Positions 51,393-60,977 of a stretch of DNA of 64,000 bases are shown here, piece after piece. The notes beneath the pieces are model-generated. The model made no database searches, was not told the DNA's origin, and worked only from the letters and a program-made list of their open reading frames with translations. The translations under genes and the position numbers were made by a program. Location: the NCBI GenBank assembly GCA_934446365.1, contig CAKSDZ010000001.1, positions 62,001-126,000 of the forward strand, given 5' to 3'. Source of the DNA: an uncultured Eubacteriales bacterium (lineage in GTDB: Bacteria; Bacillota; Clostridia; Oscillospirales; CAG-272). Position 1 is the stretch's first letter; each line of letters begins with the position of its first letter.

Positions 51393-52123
51393 ACGCGGTT
51401 GACATTCAAGGACTGACGAAGCGGTATTCGGATATGACGGCGGTGGATGCGCTGTCTCTTACGATAGGAGAGGGAGAGCTGTTCGCGCTGCTCGGCGTCA
51501 ACGGTGCGGGCAAATCCACCGCAATCAAAATGCTGTCGGGGCTGACGCCGCCGACGGAGGGCGACGCGCTTTTGATGGGGCACAGCATCCGAGAGGAGCT
51601 TGACAAGGTCAAGCGGTGCCTCAATGTTTCTCCGCAGGAAACGGCCGTTGCGCCGAAGCTTTCGGTGCGGGAGAATTTGGAGCTTGTCGCGGGACTTCAC
51701 GGCGCGGACAGGCGGTCGGCGCATGAGGCCGCATCCGCCGTTATGGAGGAATTTTCCTTTCGGGAAATCGAAAGAAAGGCGGCGGGAAAGCTTTCCGGCG
51801 GCTGGCAGCGGCGTCTCAGTATTGCGATGGCGCTTATCACGAAGCCGCAGATTCTGTTTTTGGATGAACCGACGCTCGGACTTGACGTGCTGGCGCGCCG
51901 CGAGCTGTGGCGCGTGATCGAGGCGCTGCACGGTAAAATCACTGTCATTTTGACGACGCATTATTTGGAAGAAGCCGAGGCGCTTGCCGACCGAATCGGG
52001 ATTTTGTCACGCGGGAAGCTGATCGCCGTCGGTACGGCGGCGGAGCTGAAAGAAGCCGCAGGCGTGGATTCCTTCGAGGATGCATTTGTGAAATTATCCG
52101 AAAACGGAGGTTCAGCGAGATGA
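51389..52123 (+). CDS. ABC-2 type exporter ATPase
   Basis: A 244-residue ATPase with Walker A LLGVNGAGKSTAIKML, the drug-export-type NVSPQETAVAPKLSVRENLEL, signature LSGGWQRRLSIAMAL, Walker B ILFLDEPTLGLDVLARR, and H-loop LTTHYLEEAEALADR. Works with the permease encoded next to export an unknown compound. It is coupled to both neighbours by ATGA overlaps. Confidence 0.93.
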   Translation: MNAVDIQGLTKRYSDMTAVDALSLTIGEGELFALLGVNGAGKSTAIKMLSGLTPPTEGDALLMGHSIREELDKVKRCLNVSPQETAVAPKLSVRENLELVAGLHGADRRSAHEAASAVMEEFSFREIERKAAGKLSGGWQRRLSIAMALITKPQILFLDEPTLGLDVLARRELWRVIEALHGKITVILTTHYLEEAEALADRIGILSRGKLIAVGTAAELKEAAGVDSFEDAFVKLSENGGSAR

Positions 52124-52866
52124 AAACGATGTGGTTTGCCGGCCGGTGCGGAAAGGAAATTTTGCGTGATAAGCTGAATTTGGCGTTCGGCATCGGCTTT
52201 CCGGTGATTTTGCTTCTGCTTTTGTCGGCGATTAACGCGAGTATTCCGGCGGAGGCTGGCATGACGCTGTTCGAGCTTCCGAATTTGACGCCGGGCGTCG
52301 CCGTGTTCGGACTTTCCTTTTTCTCGCTGTTTTCCGCGCTTCTCATCGCCAAGGACAGGGAAAGCGCGTTCATGATGAGGCTTTTGACCTCGCCGCTCTC
52401 GGCTGCCGGCTTTATCATGGGCTATACGCTTCCGCTTTTGCCGATGGCGGCGGCGCAGACGGCACTGTGCTATCTTGTCGCGATGCTCCTCGGCCTTTCT
52501 CCGACCGTCAATATTCTCATGGCGATTCTTATCAACATTCCGGCGGCGCTCTTTTTCATCGGTGTCGGGCTGCTTTGCGGTACGCTCATGGGAACCAAGC
52601 AGGTGGGCGGCATCTGCGGCGCGCTGCTGACCAATCTTTCCGCATGGCTTTCCGGCACATGGTTTGATACCGCGCTTGTCGGCGGTGTATTCGAGGGCAT
52701 TGCAAATGTGCTTCCGTTTGTTCATGCGGTAAAAGTTGGACGTCATGCGCTGGCCGGAGAATTTGCGGGAATGTTTCCCGATTTTTGGTGGGTGCTCGGA
52801 TACGCCGTACTGATGCTTGCCGTCGCGATTTTTTTCTTTATGAGAAAAATGAAAAAGGGCGTTTGA
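52120..52866 (+). CDS. ABC-2 type exporter permease
   Basis: A 248-residue membrane protein with six helices, of the ABC-2 type (LNLAFGIGFPVILLLLL at the start, LIAKDRESAFMMRLLTSPLSA before the third helix). It forms the channel of the exporter. The start overlaps the ATPase stop. Confidence 0.9.
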   Translation: MKTMWFAGRCGKEILRDKLNLAFGIGFPVILLLLLSAINASIPAEAGMTLFELPNLTPGVAVFGLSFFSLFSALLIAKDRESAFMMRLLTSPLSAAGFIMGYTLPLLPMAAAQTALCYLVAMLLGLSPTVNILMAILINIPAALFFIGVGLLCGTLMGTKQVGGICGALLTNLSAWLSGTWFDTALVGGVFEGIANVLPFVHAVKVGRHALAGEFAGMFPDFWWVLGYAVLMLAVAIFFFMRKMKKGV

Positions 52867-52915
52867 AACCATTCGCGCTGCCCGATTGGTCTGCGCGAAC
52901 GGTTGGCCTTTTTTG
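52867..52915 (+). terminator. Terminator of the AbrB-ABC operon
   Basis: AACC-TTCGCGC pairs with GCGCGAA-GGTT, followed by GGCCTTTTTTG. After this point base composition turns AT-rich until about 55.4 kb. Confidence 0.8.
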
Positions 52916-53015
52916 AAAAAAGTAAAAATATTCCGCTGAATCTTGGGAAAAAGCTGCTACTTTATAGGCGGAAGCTTCCAAAGAGGAACAGCTAACTAAA
53001 TAGGAGTAAAAAACA

Positions 53016-53340
53016 ATGCAAAATATAATATATTGTGATCATACGGAGATAAAAGATGAGGAGGTGATTATAAAAAATAAAGGTACTATTTTCTATATTA
53101 GTCTTTCTGACTATGCAAAAAATTTTTCTGTTGAAAGATCAACGAAAAAGATAAAGTGCGTAGCCGATAGAGATGTATCATCATTGTCTTATATCCTTCT
53201 ATACAAAACCAAAAACAAAAGTTATTTTTAAAAAACACCATGTAAAAGATTTGTTCTTTTTTAAATCTGCAAGCAGAAAATTTTTTGATTTGCAAACAGA
53301 AATCATAAAAGCTGGGTATATGAGCTATGACTTATCGTAA
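53016..53340 (+). pseudogene. Small AT-rich gene split by a homopolymer frameshift
   Basis: The frame from 53016 gives 71 residues (MQNIIYCDHTEIKDEE to KTKNKSYF). If one T is removed from the T run near 53225-53229, it continues as KKHHVKDLFFFKSASRKFFDLQTEIIKAGYMSYDLS to a stop at 53338, giving 107 residues. The product is a small charged protein, likely alpha/beta, of unknown family. Its place beside toxin debris suggests an immunity-type protein. Confidence 0.5.
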
Positions 53341-53486
53341 GTTTGCTGCCGGAACGCTTGTAGATGCGGAGAACGGTTATATATCCGATTGAAGAAATAA
53401 CCGCGGGAATGATGGTGTATGTTCATAATCCGGATACGGGAGAGACAACGCTTAAAGAAGTGGTATGGAGTATTGTGTTATGTTAA
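53341..53486 (+). pseudogene. Remnant of a pre-toxin HINT domain
   Basis: One frame reads AAGTLVDAENGYIS and, after a single-base shift, the next reads IEEITAGMMVYVHNPDTGETTLKEVV. Together they fit the Hint/intein start of polymorphic toxins (AGTLV, GY, IE-I, G-V, TGE patterns). The catalytic N-terminal Cys is not preserved in this frame. It marks where a toxin C-terminal tail once joined its delivery protein. Confidence 0.55.
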
Positions 53487-54183
53487 AAGAATGTGTAAGA
53501 AATCATGCGGTACGATGTATGAAAACAAAATTTGGATATAGAATTCATGATGATGAAGCATTATTTGGAAAGTATAAAAGTGTAGAGGATTTGTTAAATC
53601 ATCATTCATATAACGAAATTTTACACTTGGTTTGTAATGAAGAAGAGAATTATCAAACACTAAAACACCTTTATGAGCAAGCTATAAGAGACAATGTAAG
53701 TAATGAGACCTTTATATTTGCTAATAAAATAAATACGGATTATAATTTGTATGTCACAAGAGAGGGGCAAATCATAATTTATTATTATCAAGATAGAATA
53801 AGGATTGGAGAAAAATCTATATTTCCTTGGGACTATCCTCATTGTATTAACTGTATAGGACATAGCGGGGATTATAATGAGTCAGAAGTAATAAATGACT
53901 TTATAAAAGTAAATACTTTAAATTTTTATATAAAATATATATTACAAAAAAAGATTTTATAGGTAATAGTAAATTTAGCAAAAAAGATGAAAGATATATT
54001 TTTAATGACATATTACAAGTTAAAATAGATTCACATATTGTTTTTTATGCAGGAACAAATGATACGGAGGGAAATTATATAGCCGATTCATGGTGGGGCA
54101 ATGATCAAGATATACTGAATGATTTGTGTATGATGTCTGTTGTGGATTTTGGAGAAAAATATCATGCTTATTGGCGCACATAA
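53480..54183 (+). pseudogene. Immunity-like protein with a -1 frame break at A7
   Basis: The ATG at 53480 has GGAG nine bases upstream. The frame runs MLKECVRNHAVRCMKTKFGY to LQKKIL and stops at 53962. The -1 frame at the A7 run (53946-53952) continues KKDFIGNSKFSKKDERYIF to a stop at 54181, giving about 234 residues. The break sits on A AAA AAG, the canonical slippery heptamer, in phase. It may be programmed slippage, a natural deletion, or a sequence error. AT-rich; family not recognised. Confidence 0.55.
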
Positions 54184-54214
54184 AAATCTCTAAATAAAGA
54201 TAAAGGAGGCAATT

Positions 54215-54571
54215 ATGATAAATAATAAAGCATTATCAGAAAATGAGATAAAAATGTTATCTTTCTTTACCGATAAAATTGAGTGGCAAAGAGATGATAT
54301 TATTTATCAAATGAACCATGCTGAAATTAGAACGGAGTGTTCGCCTTATTTTTATATTATAAAATTTGTGTATAATGAAAATAGCAATCTGCTTTCCTTA
54401 AATTATAAATATGACTTAAAAATACAGATCGTCCATGGCGATACAGCGCCAACCGTTATGATTTTGTTTATAAAAGGGGGACGGGTGCAAGAATTTGAAG
54501 TGTATAATGCAGATTCCAGTAATATAGTTTTTGAAAGACTTTATAAAGGATATATCATAAAAGAATTTTAA
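54215..54571 (+). CDS. Immunity-like small protein, 118 residues
   Basis: An intact frame with AAAGGAGG upstream. It is a soluble AT-rich protein with a helical start (NNKALSENEIKMLSFFTDKIEW) and a beta-rich remainder (YFYIIKFVYNE, TVMILFIKGGRVQEFEVYN). It lies between two broken immunity or toxin genes, so a role as orphan immunity protein is inferred from context. No family recognised. Confidence 0.6.
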   Translation: MINNKALSENEIKMLSFFTDKIEWQRDDIIYQMNHAEIRTECSPYFYIIKFVYNENSNLLSLNYKYDLKIQIVHGDTAPTVMILFIKGGRVQEFEVYNADSSNIVFERLYKGYIIKEF

Positions 54572-54601
54572 AAAGAACAGCCATAAATAAATCGAACAAT
54601 A

Positions 54602-55114
54602 TGGAGTGTAAGATGTATTGATAAAACGTGGAAAGCAAATGTGAAAACTGTTAGTCAGGGGGGTACTATAACAGAACTAAATGGAGGTATTCCAACAAGA
54701 TAACAAGCAATTCGTCTGATTAACGATGCAGGAGGACATGTGGTGCGAATTGAAAGTCCTCACCAATATCCAAATCCTCACACTTTTAGTCATTGTTACG
54801 ATGCCTACTTATGGGATAGTCTAAAGAATGCATGTGTTAAAACAGAGAAAGACTGTATGAATTTATTGAAATCTTATAGAACTTTCTATGCTTTTTGGGA
54901 TATGCATTCATGTGAAAAAATAGTAATTCCAAATTATTGGAAATTTCCCAAATCAGCGGTAGTAAATATGACTTATGATGATTTTATAAATCATATAGGT
55001 GATTTCCCTGAGGACATATATTTTTTTGACGAAACCTATAGTTGGAGCATTATCTTGACGCACGAATATATTGCAGAAGAAAGATTCTGCTATATATGTT
55101 GGAGTCAATCATAA
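54602..55114 (+). pseudogene. Toxin C-terminal remnant fused to a DUF4275-like immunity protein
   Basis: One frame, broken by a single TAA near 54701, reads KTVSQGGTITELNGGIPTR, then AIRLINDAGGHVVRIESPHQ and YPNPHTFSH. These resemble the end of a polymorphic RNase-type toxin. Without a stop it passes into a different protein: LWDSLKNACVKTEKDCMNLL, FYAFWDMHSCEK, then PEDIYFFDETYSWSIILTHEY, a pattern like DUF4275 immunity proteins. The junction looks like a deletion that removed the toxin end and immunity start. The part from 54740 is an intact 124-residue frame. Confidence 0.5.
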
Positions 55115-55145
55115 TAGCATTTGATAGCCAAAAGCTAATTAAGCA

Positions 55146-55173
55146 AAAGCCGTACTCTTATGAGTACGGCTTT
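55146..55173 (+). terminator. Terminator after the toxin/immunity debris
   Basis: AAAGCCGTACTC pairs with GAGTACGGCTTT around TTAT, with a short T-rich tail. Confidence 0.75.
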
Positions 55174-55313
55174 GTATAGCATAACACAAAACTACGAATA
55201 GTCGAGTGGTTGGATTTTAAAAAACTGGCAAATCAGTTTGGGTATGGTGTGTATGGATGAATGACACCAATTTTTCTCCGCACGGAAGTATCACGGGTTG
55301 AATAATAAAGCTT

Positions 55314-55356
55314 AAAGCTCCGGTAATTGCGTTATTTCGCAAGATGCCGGAGCTTT
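55314..55356 (+). terminator. Second hairpin terminator before the kdp region
   Basis: AAAGCTCCGG pairs with CCGGAGCTTT, with an inner TTGCG/CGCAA stem, then GTTTAT. The remaining bases between 55115 and 55523 hold no supported gene. Confidence 0.65.
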
Positions 55357-55523
55357 GTTTATATATATTCCCACCGGTCGAAGGTTGAATTGCCGACGCC
55401 TTTCATTTTTGTAGGCAAGCCTGCATATACAAGGATTTATTTTTTCTTAACGGTAACCATTGAGGTCCTTTTCCCGTTTTAATTTTTCCTATGCTATTGT
55501 ATCGCTGTAAGGAGGAATATGTT

Positions 55524-55718
55524 ATGGCAGCGATATGGAAATCAATTCATAACTTTGAAGATAAATTTGACCGATGTGCGGAGCGTTTTGCATTACGCCA
55601 TCCGCATATCGCATTTTTAGCAATGTTTATCGGAATGCCGCTTCTCATTTTAATAGCGATTGCTGTTGCGACAACGCTTATCACTTTACCTATGGCGTGG
55701 ATTTTTGGATGGCTGTAA
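55524..55718 (+). CDS. Small membrane protein, 64 residues, upstream of kdp
   Basis: Begins MAAIWKSIHNFEDKFDRCAERF and contains one long hydrophobic hairpin (IAFLAMFIGMPLLILIAIAVATTLITLPMAWIF) that could span the membrane once or twice. AAGGAGGAATATGTT precedes the ATG at 55524. It lies 94 bases before kdpF on the same strand; a link with the potassium pump is possible but unproven. Confidence 0.6.
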   Translation: MAAIWKSIHNFEDKFDRCAERFALRHPHIAFLAMFIGMPLLILIAIAVATTLITLPMAWIFGWL

Positions 55719-55812
55719 CTATCTTTATAAAACTTTAATTTCGAGCGTGTCTTAATAATCCCGTTTTAATGCAGAAGATCGTAAAATGAGAAAAGTACAA
55801 GGAGGGAAAATT

Positions 55813-55902
55813 ATGACGATTGTTGTTTGTACGATTGGTTTGTGTGTTGCGGCACTACTAATTTATTATGTTTATGTTCTGATGAAAGGAGATTCCAAGT
55901 GA
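55813..55902 (+). CDS. kdpF: KdpF small subunit, 29 residues
   Basis: A single-helix peptide, MTIVVCTIGLCVAALLIYY then VYVLMKGDSK, behind AAGGAGGGAAAATT. KdpF stabilises the KdpFABC complex in the membrane. Its stop overlaps the kdpA start (ATG at 55902). Confidence 0.88.
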   Translation: MTIVVCTIGLCVAALLIYYVYVLMKGDSK

Positions 55903-57716
55903 TGGGTACAGTAATTCAATACATATTGTACCTTGCCGTTCTTGTTATCCTTGCAATTCCGCTCGGCGTATATATCAAGAAAGTAATGAACGGAGAGAAA
56001 ACCTTTCTTTCTAAAATTCTCACGCCCTGTGAAAACGCTGTGTATAAGGTTATGCGCATCAATAAGGACGAGCAAATGAACTGGAAAAAGTATGCGGCTT
56101 CCGTTCTTGTTTTTTCCGGCATCGGGCTTGTGTTCTTGTTTTTACTTCAGCTTTTACAGGGTGTTCTGCCCGGAAACCCACAGGGGCTGCCGGGAGTCAA
56201 ATGGGATTTGTCCTTTAATACCTCTGTCAGTTTCGTAACGAATACGAATTGGCAGGCGTACAGCGGCGAATCTGCATTGAGCTATTTGACACAGGCACTG
56301 GGACTGACAGTACAAAATTTTGTTTCAGCGGCAACAGGCATTGCCGTGTTATTCGCTCTGATACGAGGATTTATAAAAGTCAAGACAGATGGCTTAGGCA
56401 GCTTTTGGGTAGATATGACGAGAATTGTGCTTCATATCCTTCTTCCGCTTAATTTAGTGATTTCTTTGCTGTTAGTCGGCGGCGGTGTGATACAAAACCT
56501 GAAAGGCGCTGAAACGGTATCTCTTGTAGAACCGATTGCGGTGAGTGCTGATGGCACAATCCTTGAAAATGCAGAAATCAACCTTGAAGCAGAAACCGTT
56601 ACTGTGAATGGACAGGTGATCCCGGACGCAGAAATCGTAACGGAACAATTCGTTCCAATGGGGCCCGCTGCAAGCCAGATTGCTATTAAGCAGTCCGGCA
56701 CCAACGGCGGCGGATTTAACGGCGTTAATTCGGCACACCCGTTGGAAAATCCGAATGCTTTTACTAATTTGATTGAAATGATTTCCATTCTGTTGATTCC
56801 TGCCGCATTGTGCTTCACCTTCGGCAAGGCAGTAAAAAATAAAAAACAGGGCATTGCAATCTTTATGGCAATGTTTATATGTCTTGTACTGGCGCTCGGC
56901 ACGATTGCCGTCAGCGAACAGCTTGCAACCCCGCAGCTTGCTCAGGACGGGAATATCAACATTTCCATGACCGATCAGGCGGGCGGCAATATGGAGGGCA
57001 AAGAAACACGGTTTGGTATTGCAGCATCCTCCACATGGGCGGTGTTTACCACAGCGGCTTCCAACGGCTCGGTAAATTCTATGCACGACAGCTATACGCC
57101 TCTCGGCGGGATGGTGACTATGCTGCTCATGCAACTTGGCGAGGTGATTTTCGGCGGCGTTGGCTGCGGTCTTTACGGTATGCTTGCTTTTGCCATTCTA
57201 ACGGTATTTATAGCAGGACTTATGGTTGGCAGGACGCCGGAGTTTTTAGGTAAGAAAATTGAGCCGTATGAGATGAAATGGTCTGTGCTCGTTTGCCTTG
57301 CGACGCCGATTGCCATTCTTGTGGGAAGTGGCATTGCGGCGGCCGTCCCGAGTGTGGCGGACAGCTTGAACAACGGCGGGGCACACGGTTTTTCGGAATT
57401 ACTTTATGCTTATTCTTCCTGTGGAGGCAACAACGGTTCTGCGTTTGCCGGATTTAATGCAAACACCGTATTTTTGAATATATCTCTTGGGGCCGTCATG
57501 CTGTTTGCCCGCTTCCTGCCGATTATCGGAACGCTGGCGATTGCGGGAAGCCTTGCCGGGAAGAAAAAAATTGCAACGACGGCCGGAACCCTTTCTACTA
57601 CAAATGCGATGTTTGTATTCTTGCTGATTTTTATTGTTCTGCTTGTCGGTGCGCTCAGCTTTTTCCCAGCGTTGGCGCTGGGGCCGATTGCAGAATTTTT
57701 CCAAAGTATTGTGTAA
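55902..57716 (+). CDS. kdpA: Potassium-transporting ATPase subunit A
   Basis: A 604-residue channel-like subunit with about ten helices and four selectivity-filter-like loops: FNTSVSFVTNTNWQAYSGE, then KQSGTNGGGFNGVNSAHP, AASNGSVNSMHDSYTPLGG and YSSCGGNNGSAFAGF. A 60-residue extracytoplasmic insert between helices is a little longer than usual. It binds K+ with micromolar affinity and passes it to KdpB. Confidence 0.97.
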   Translation: MGTVIQYILYLAVLVILAIPLGVYIKKVMNGEKTFLSKILTPCENAVYKVMRINKDEQMNWKKYAASVLVFSGIGLVFLFLLQLLQGVLPGNPQGLPGVKWDLSFNTSVSFVTNTNWQAYSGESALSYLTQALGLTVQNFVSAATGIAVLFALIRGFIKVKTDGLGSFWVDMTRIVLHILLPLNLVISLLLVGGGVIQNLKGAETVSLVEPIAVSADGTILENAEINLEAETVTVNGQVIPDAEIVTEQFVPMGPAASQIAIKQSGTNGGGFNGVNSAHPLENPNAFTNLIEMISILLIPAALCFTFGKAVKNKKQGIAIFMAMFICLVLALGTIAVSEQLATPQLAQDGNINISMTDQAGGNMEGKETRFGIAASSTWAVFTTAASNGSVNSMHDSYTPLGGMVTMLLMQLGEVIFGGVGCGLYGMLAFAILTVFIAGLMVGRTPEFLGKKIEPYEMKWSVLVCLATPIAILVGSGIAAAVPSVADSLNNGGAHGFSELLYAYSSCGGNNGSAFAGFNANTVFLNISLGAVMLFARFLPIIGTLAIAGSLAGKKKIATTAGTLSTTNAMFVFLLIFIVLLVGALSFFPALALGPIAEFFQSIV

Positions 57717-57728
57717 GGAGGCAGTGAT

Positions 57729-59798
57729 ATGGCACAGTCAATAAAAAGTGCTTTTGCTGATAAAAAAATACTCGGCAGAGCAATCAAAGATTCATTTATT
57801 AAGCTGAACCCAAAAACACAAGTGCGAAATCCCGTTATGCTCTTGGTATATATATCTGCAATATTGACAACCGGATTATGGATGATCTCGCTGTTTGGTT
57901 TCAAAGATGTTTCCAGCGGATATACGCTGGCGATTGCAGTAATCTTGTGGTTTACCTGTATTTTTGCCAACTTTGCAGAGGCGATAGCAGAGGGACGCGG
58001 AAAAGCACAGGCAGATTCTTTAAGAGCTTCAAAAAAAGATGTAGAAGCACATAAGATACCGTCTGCCGATAAAAAGGAGCAGGTAATCACCGTTTCTTCC
58101 GCATTGCTTAAAAAAGGGGATATTGTCATCGTGAAAGCGGGAGAACAGATCCCCGGTGACGGCGAGGTGATTGAAGGCGCTGCATCAGTAGATGAAAGTG
58201 CGATTACCGGTGAATCTGCTCCTGTCATTCGTGAGGCAGGCGGTGACAGAAGCGCCGTAACCGGAGGAACTACCGTATTATCCGATTGGATTGCAGTGCG
58301 AATTACCAGCGAAGCGGGAGAAAGCTTTCTTGATAAAATGATTGCTATGGTTGAGGGTGCGGCAAGAAAAAAGACCCCCAATGAAATTGCCTTGCAGATT
58401 TTCCTCGTTGCGCTTTCCATAATCTTTATCCTTGTTACAATGTCACTCTATACATACTCCGTATTTTCGGCAAAGCAAGCGGGAATAGAAAATCCCACTT
58501 CTATTACGACGCTGGTAGCCTTGCTTGTTTGCCTTGCTCCTACTACCATCGGCGCACTGCTTTCAGCAATCGGCATTGCCGGAATGTCGAGACTGAATCA
58601 GGCAAATGTGCTGGCTATGAGCGGCAGAGCAATTGAAGCCGCCGGAGATGTGGATATACTGATGCTTGATAAAACGGGAACGATTACTCTTGGCAATCGG
58701 CAGGCTCACGCATTTATTCCGGTAGATGGTGCGAGCGAAGAAGAACTTGCTGATGCGGCACAGTTATCCTCGCTTGCAGATGAAACGCCGGAGGGAAGAA
58801 GCGTGGTTATTCTCGCAAAAGAGAAATTCGGTCTTCGGGGCAGAGAACTTTCCGACAAGAATATGGCCTTTATTCCCTTTACAGCGAAAACCCGTATGAG
58901 CGGCGTAGACTTTGACGGCAATGAAATCCGCAAGGGTGCGGCTGAGACAATGCAGGTATATATCACCCATGCAGGCGGTATGTATTCTGAAGAATGCGAC
59001 CGTGTTGTGCAGGATATAGCAAAGCAAGGCGGAACGCCTCTTGTTGTTGCTAAAAATCATAAAATACTCGGCGTTATCCATCTAAAGGATATTATTAAGC
59101 GGGGCGTAAAGGAGAAATTTGCGGATCTTCGTAAAATGGGCATCAAAACCATAATGATTACAGGTGATAATCCGATGACTGCCGCCGCTATTGCTGCCGA
59201 AGCGGGTGTAGACGACTTCCTTGCAGAAGCAACCCCCGAGGGCAAACTTCAAATGATTCGTGATTTTCAATCGAAAGGTCATTTGGTGGCAATGACGGGA
59301 GACGGAACAAACGATGCCCCGGCTCTCGCGCAGGCTGATGTGGCGGTTGCAATGAACACCGGAACACAGGCGGCAAAGGAAGCAGGGAATATGGTTGACC
59401 TCGATTCATCCCCTACAAAGCTTATTGACATTGTACGCATAGGCAAACAGCTTTTAATGACAAGAGGAAGTCTGACTACTTTTTCAATTGCAAACGATGT
59501 AGCAAAGTATTTCGCCATCATACCCGCGTTGTTTATGGGACTGTATCCGGGACTTTCTGCGCTCAACATTATGGGATTACATTCTCCGCAAAGCGCTGTG
59601 CTCTCTGCGATTATTTACAATGCGCTGATTATTATTGCGCTGATTCCATTGGCGTTAAAAGGCGTGAAATACCGTGAGGTCCCGGCAGGGAAACTATTAT
59701 CACGTAATTTGCTGATTTATGGCTTGGGCGGTCTTGTGGCTCCGTTTATCTTTGTCAAGCTGATTGATATGCTGCTGGTTGTTTTGGGATTGGCGTAA
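57729..59798 (+). CDS. kdpB: Potassium-transporting ATPase subunit B
   Basis: A 689-residue P-type ATPase. The phosphorylated Asp is in [13 protein letters not shown] (Asp about 314); the actuator loop has [11 protein letters not shown]; the nucleotide domain has FTAKTRMSG; the hinge is [22 protein letters not shown]. It hydrolyses ATP to drive K+ uptake through KdpA. Start follows AAGGAGGCAG. Confidence 0.98.
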   Translation: MAQSIKSAFADKKILGRAIKDSFIKLNPKTQVRNPVMLLVYISAILTTGLWMISLFGFKDVSSGYTLAIAVILWFTCIFANFAEAIAEGRGKAQADSLRASKKDVEAHKIPSADKKEQVITVSSALLKKGDIVIVKAGEQIPGDGEVIEGAASVDESAITGESAPVIREAGGDRSAVTGGTTVLSDWIAVRITSEAGESFLDKMIAMVEGAARKKTPNEIALQIFLVALSIIFILVTMSLYTYSVFSAKQAGIENPTSITTLVALLVCLAPTTIGALLSAIGIAGMSRLNQANVLAMSGRAIEAAGDVDILMLDKTGTITLGNRQAHAFIPVDGASEEELADAAQLSSLADETPEGRSVVILAKEKFGLRGRELSDKNMAFIPFTAKTRMSGVDFDGNEIRKGAAETMQVYITHAGGMYSEECDRVVQDIAKQGGTPLVVAKNHKILGVIHLKDIIKRGVKEKFADLRKMGIKTIMITGDNPMTAAAIAAEAGVDDFLAEATPEGKLQMIRDFQSKGHLVAMTGDGTNDAPALAQADVAVAMNTGTQAAKEAGNMVDLDSSPTKLIDIVRIGKQLLMTRGSLTTFSIANDVAKYFAIIPALFMGLYPGLSALNIMGLHSPQSAVLSAIIYNALIIIALIPLALKGVKYREVPAGKLLSRNLLIYGLGGLVAPFIFVKLIDMLLVVLGLA

Positions 59799-59810
59799 GG
59801 AGGTATAGAG

Positions 59811-60416
59811 ATGAAAACATTAAAAAATATATTGCCGAGGGCAGCTGTTATTTTTCTTATTTTTACATTGCTCTGCGGCGTTGTTTATACAGGCGTTGCA
59901 ACAGGTCTTGCACAGCTTATTTTTCCCGATAAAGCAAACGGAAGCATTATTGAGATCGACGGGAAAAAATATGGTTGTGAACTGCTCGGGCAGCAATATA
60001 CGGATGAGAGACATATGTGGGGGCGCATTATGAATATTGATGTTTCAACCTACAAGGATGAAAACGGAAAAACGCTGATGTATGCTTCACCGTCAAACCT
60101 TTCCCCTGCAAGCGAAGAATACGAGGCTTTGGTAAAAGAGCGTGTAGAAAAACTGCGTGCCGCTAATCCTGATATGGACGAAACAGCAATTCCTGTTGAT
60201 CTTGTCACCTGTTCGGGCAGCGGACTTGATCCGCATATCTCTCCTGCGGCGGCGGAGTATCAAGTTGCGCGGATCGCAAAAGCAAATGGTATGACCGAGG
60301 ACAAAGTACGGGAGATTATTGATCGATGCACAGAGGGCAAGCTTTTAGGCATATTCGGAGAAGAAACCGTCAATGTGCTGAAAGTAAATTTAATGCTGGA
60401 CGGAATTCTACAATAG
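59811..60416 (+). CDS. kdpC: Potassium-transporting ATPase subunit C
   Basis: A 201-residue subunit with one N-terminal helix (AAVIFLIFTLLCGVVYTGVATGLAQLIFPDKANGS) and an extracytoplasmic domain carrying VTCSGSGLDPHISPAAAEYQVARIAKANG, the KdpC signature. GGAGGTATAG precedes the start. Confidence 0.96.
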   Translation: MKTLKNILPRAAVIFLIFTLLCGVVYTGVATGLAQLIFPDKANGSIIEIDGKKYGCELLGQQYTDERHMWGRIMNIDVSTYKDENGKTLMYASPSNLSPASEEYEALVKERVEKLRAANPDMDETAIPVDLVTCSGSGLDPHISPAAAEYQVARIAKANGMTEDKVREIIDRCTEGKLLGIFGEETVNVLKVNLMLDGILQ

Positions 60417-60420
60417 CTTT

Positions 60421-60450
60421 AAGGCGGAAAAGCTTCGGCTTTTCCACCTT
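60421..60450 (+). terminator. Terminator after kdpC
   Basis: AAGG-GGAAAAGC pairs with GCTTTTCC-CCTT around TTCG, followed by TATCTTTAT. From 60451 to 60977 I see AT-rich sequence with only weak frames and no recognised regulatory motif, although a promoter for kdpDE should lie there. Confidence 0.7.
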
Positions 60451-60977
60451 TATCTTTATGCAATCTTAATATTATCTTCATCTTGCTTGCGCCGATTTAA
60501 TGCAGATTAAGATAAAATAATGACAGTCTAAATATGATATTAAGCTTGTGTAGGTATCCGTTAGAATAAAACGACAAAAAATAAAAGCATAGGCATGTTA
60601 CATCGTTTCAGATTCTTATATTGGGATTTCTGTATGGAATAATGTTAGGCCGCATGTGACAGGAAAGGCGTCGTGCTTCCTCGCGGTTAGAGACTATTTT
60701 GCGTTTAACAGAGCATACAAATCTGAAAGAATTATTGTTGGTATTCGCAGTGGATGCAATAACTGTGTTATAATAAAGAGCGGAAATATTATTGGTCAAT
60801 ACCATAAAGAATTTTTTCACTGTCTTGGAACGATTCGTTATTGTAGAGAGATATTTAAGACTGTATTATCGAAATCTTACGTCTGCCGCGCAAAAGCGAA
60901 CAGCGTTTACCTTGGTTTTCTTTCAGTTTCTTTTAATACCGCTTTCTTAAAATAGGAGACTTACAGGAGGTGTTTTC

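Noticed and set aside
52916..55173. Prophage or insertion sequence
   Set aside because: The block is AT-rich and foreign-looking, but no integrase, transposase, phage structural gene or terminal repeat was seen.
55719..55812. c-di-AMP riboswitch upstream of kdpFABC
   Set aside because: Such switches control potassium genes in other Firmicutes, but the 94 bases before kdpF are too short and show no matching conserved core.
60656..60955. 99-codon open frame between kdpC and kdpD
   Set aside because: Starts with GTG without a ribosome site; composition is unlike neighbours and no family is recognised. Probably intergenic.
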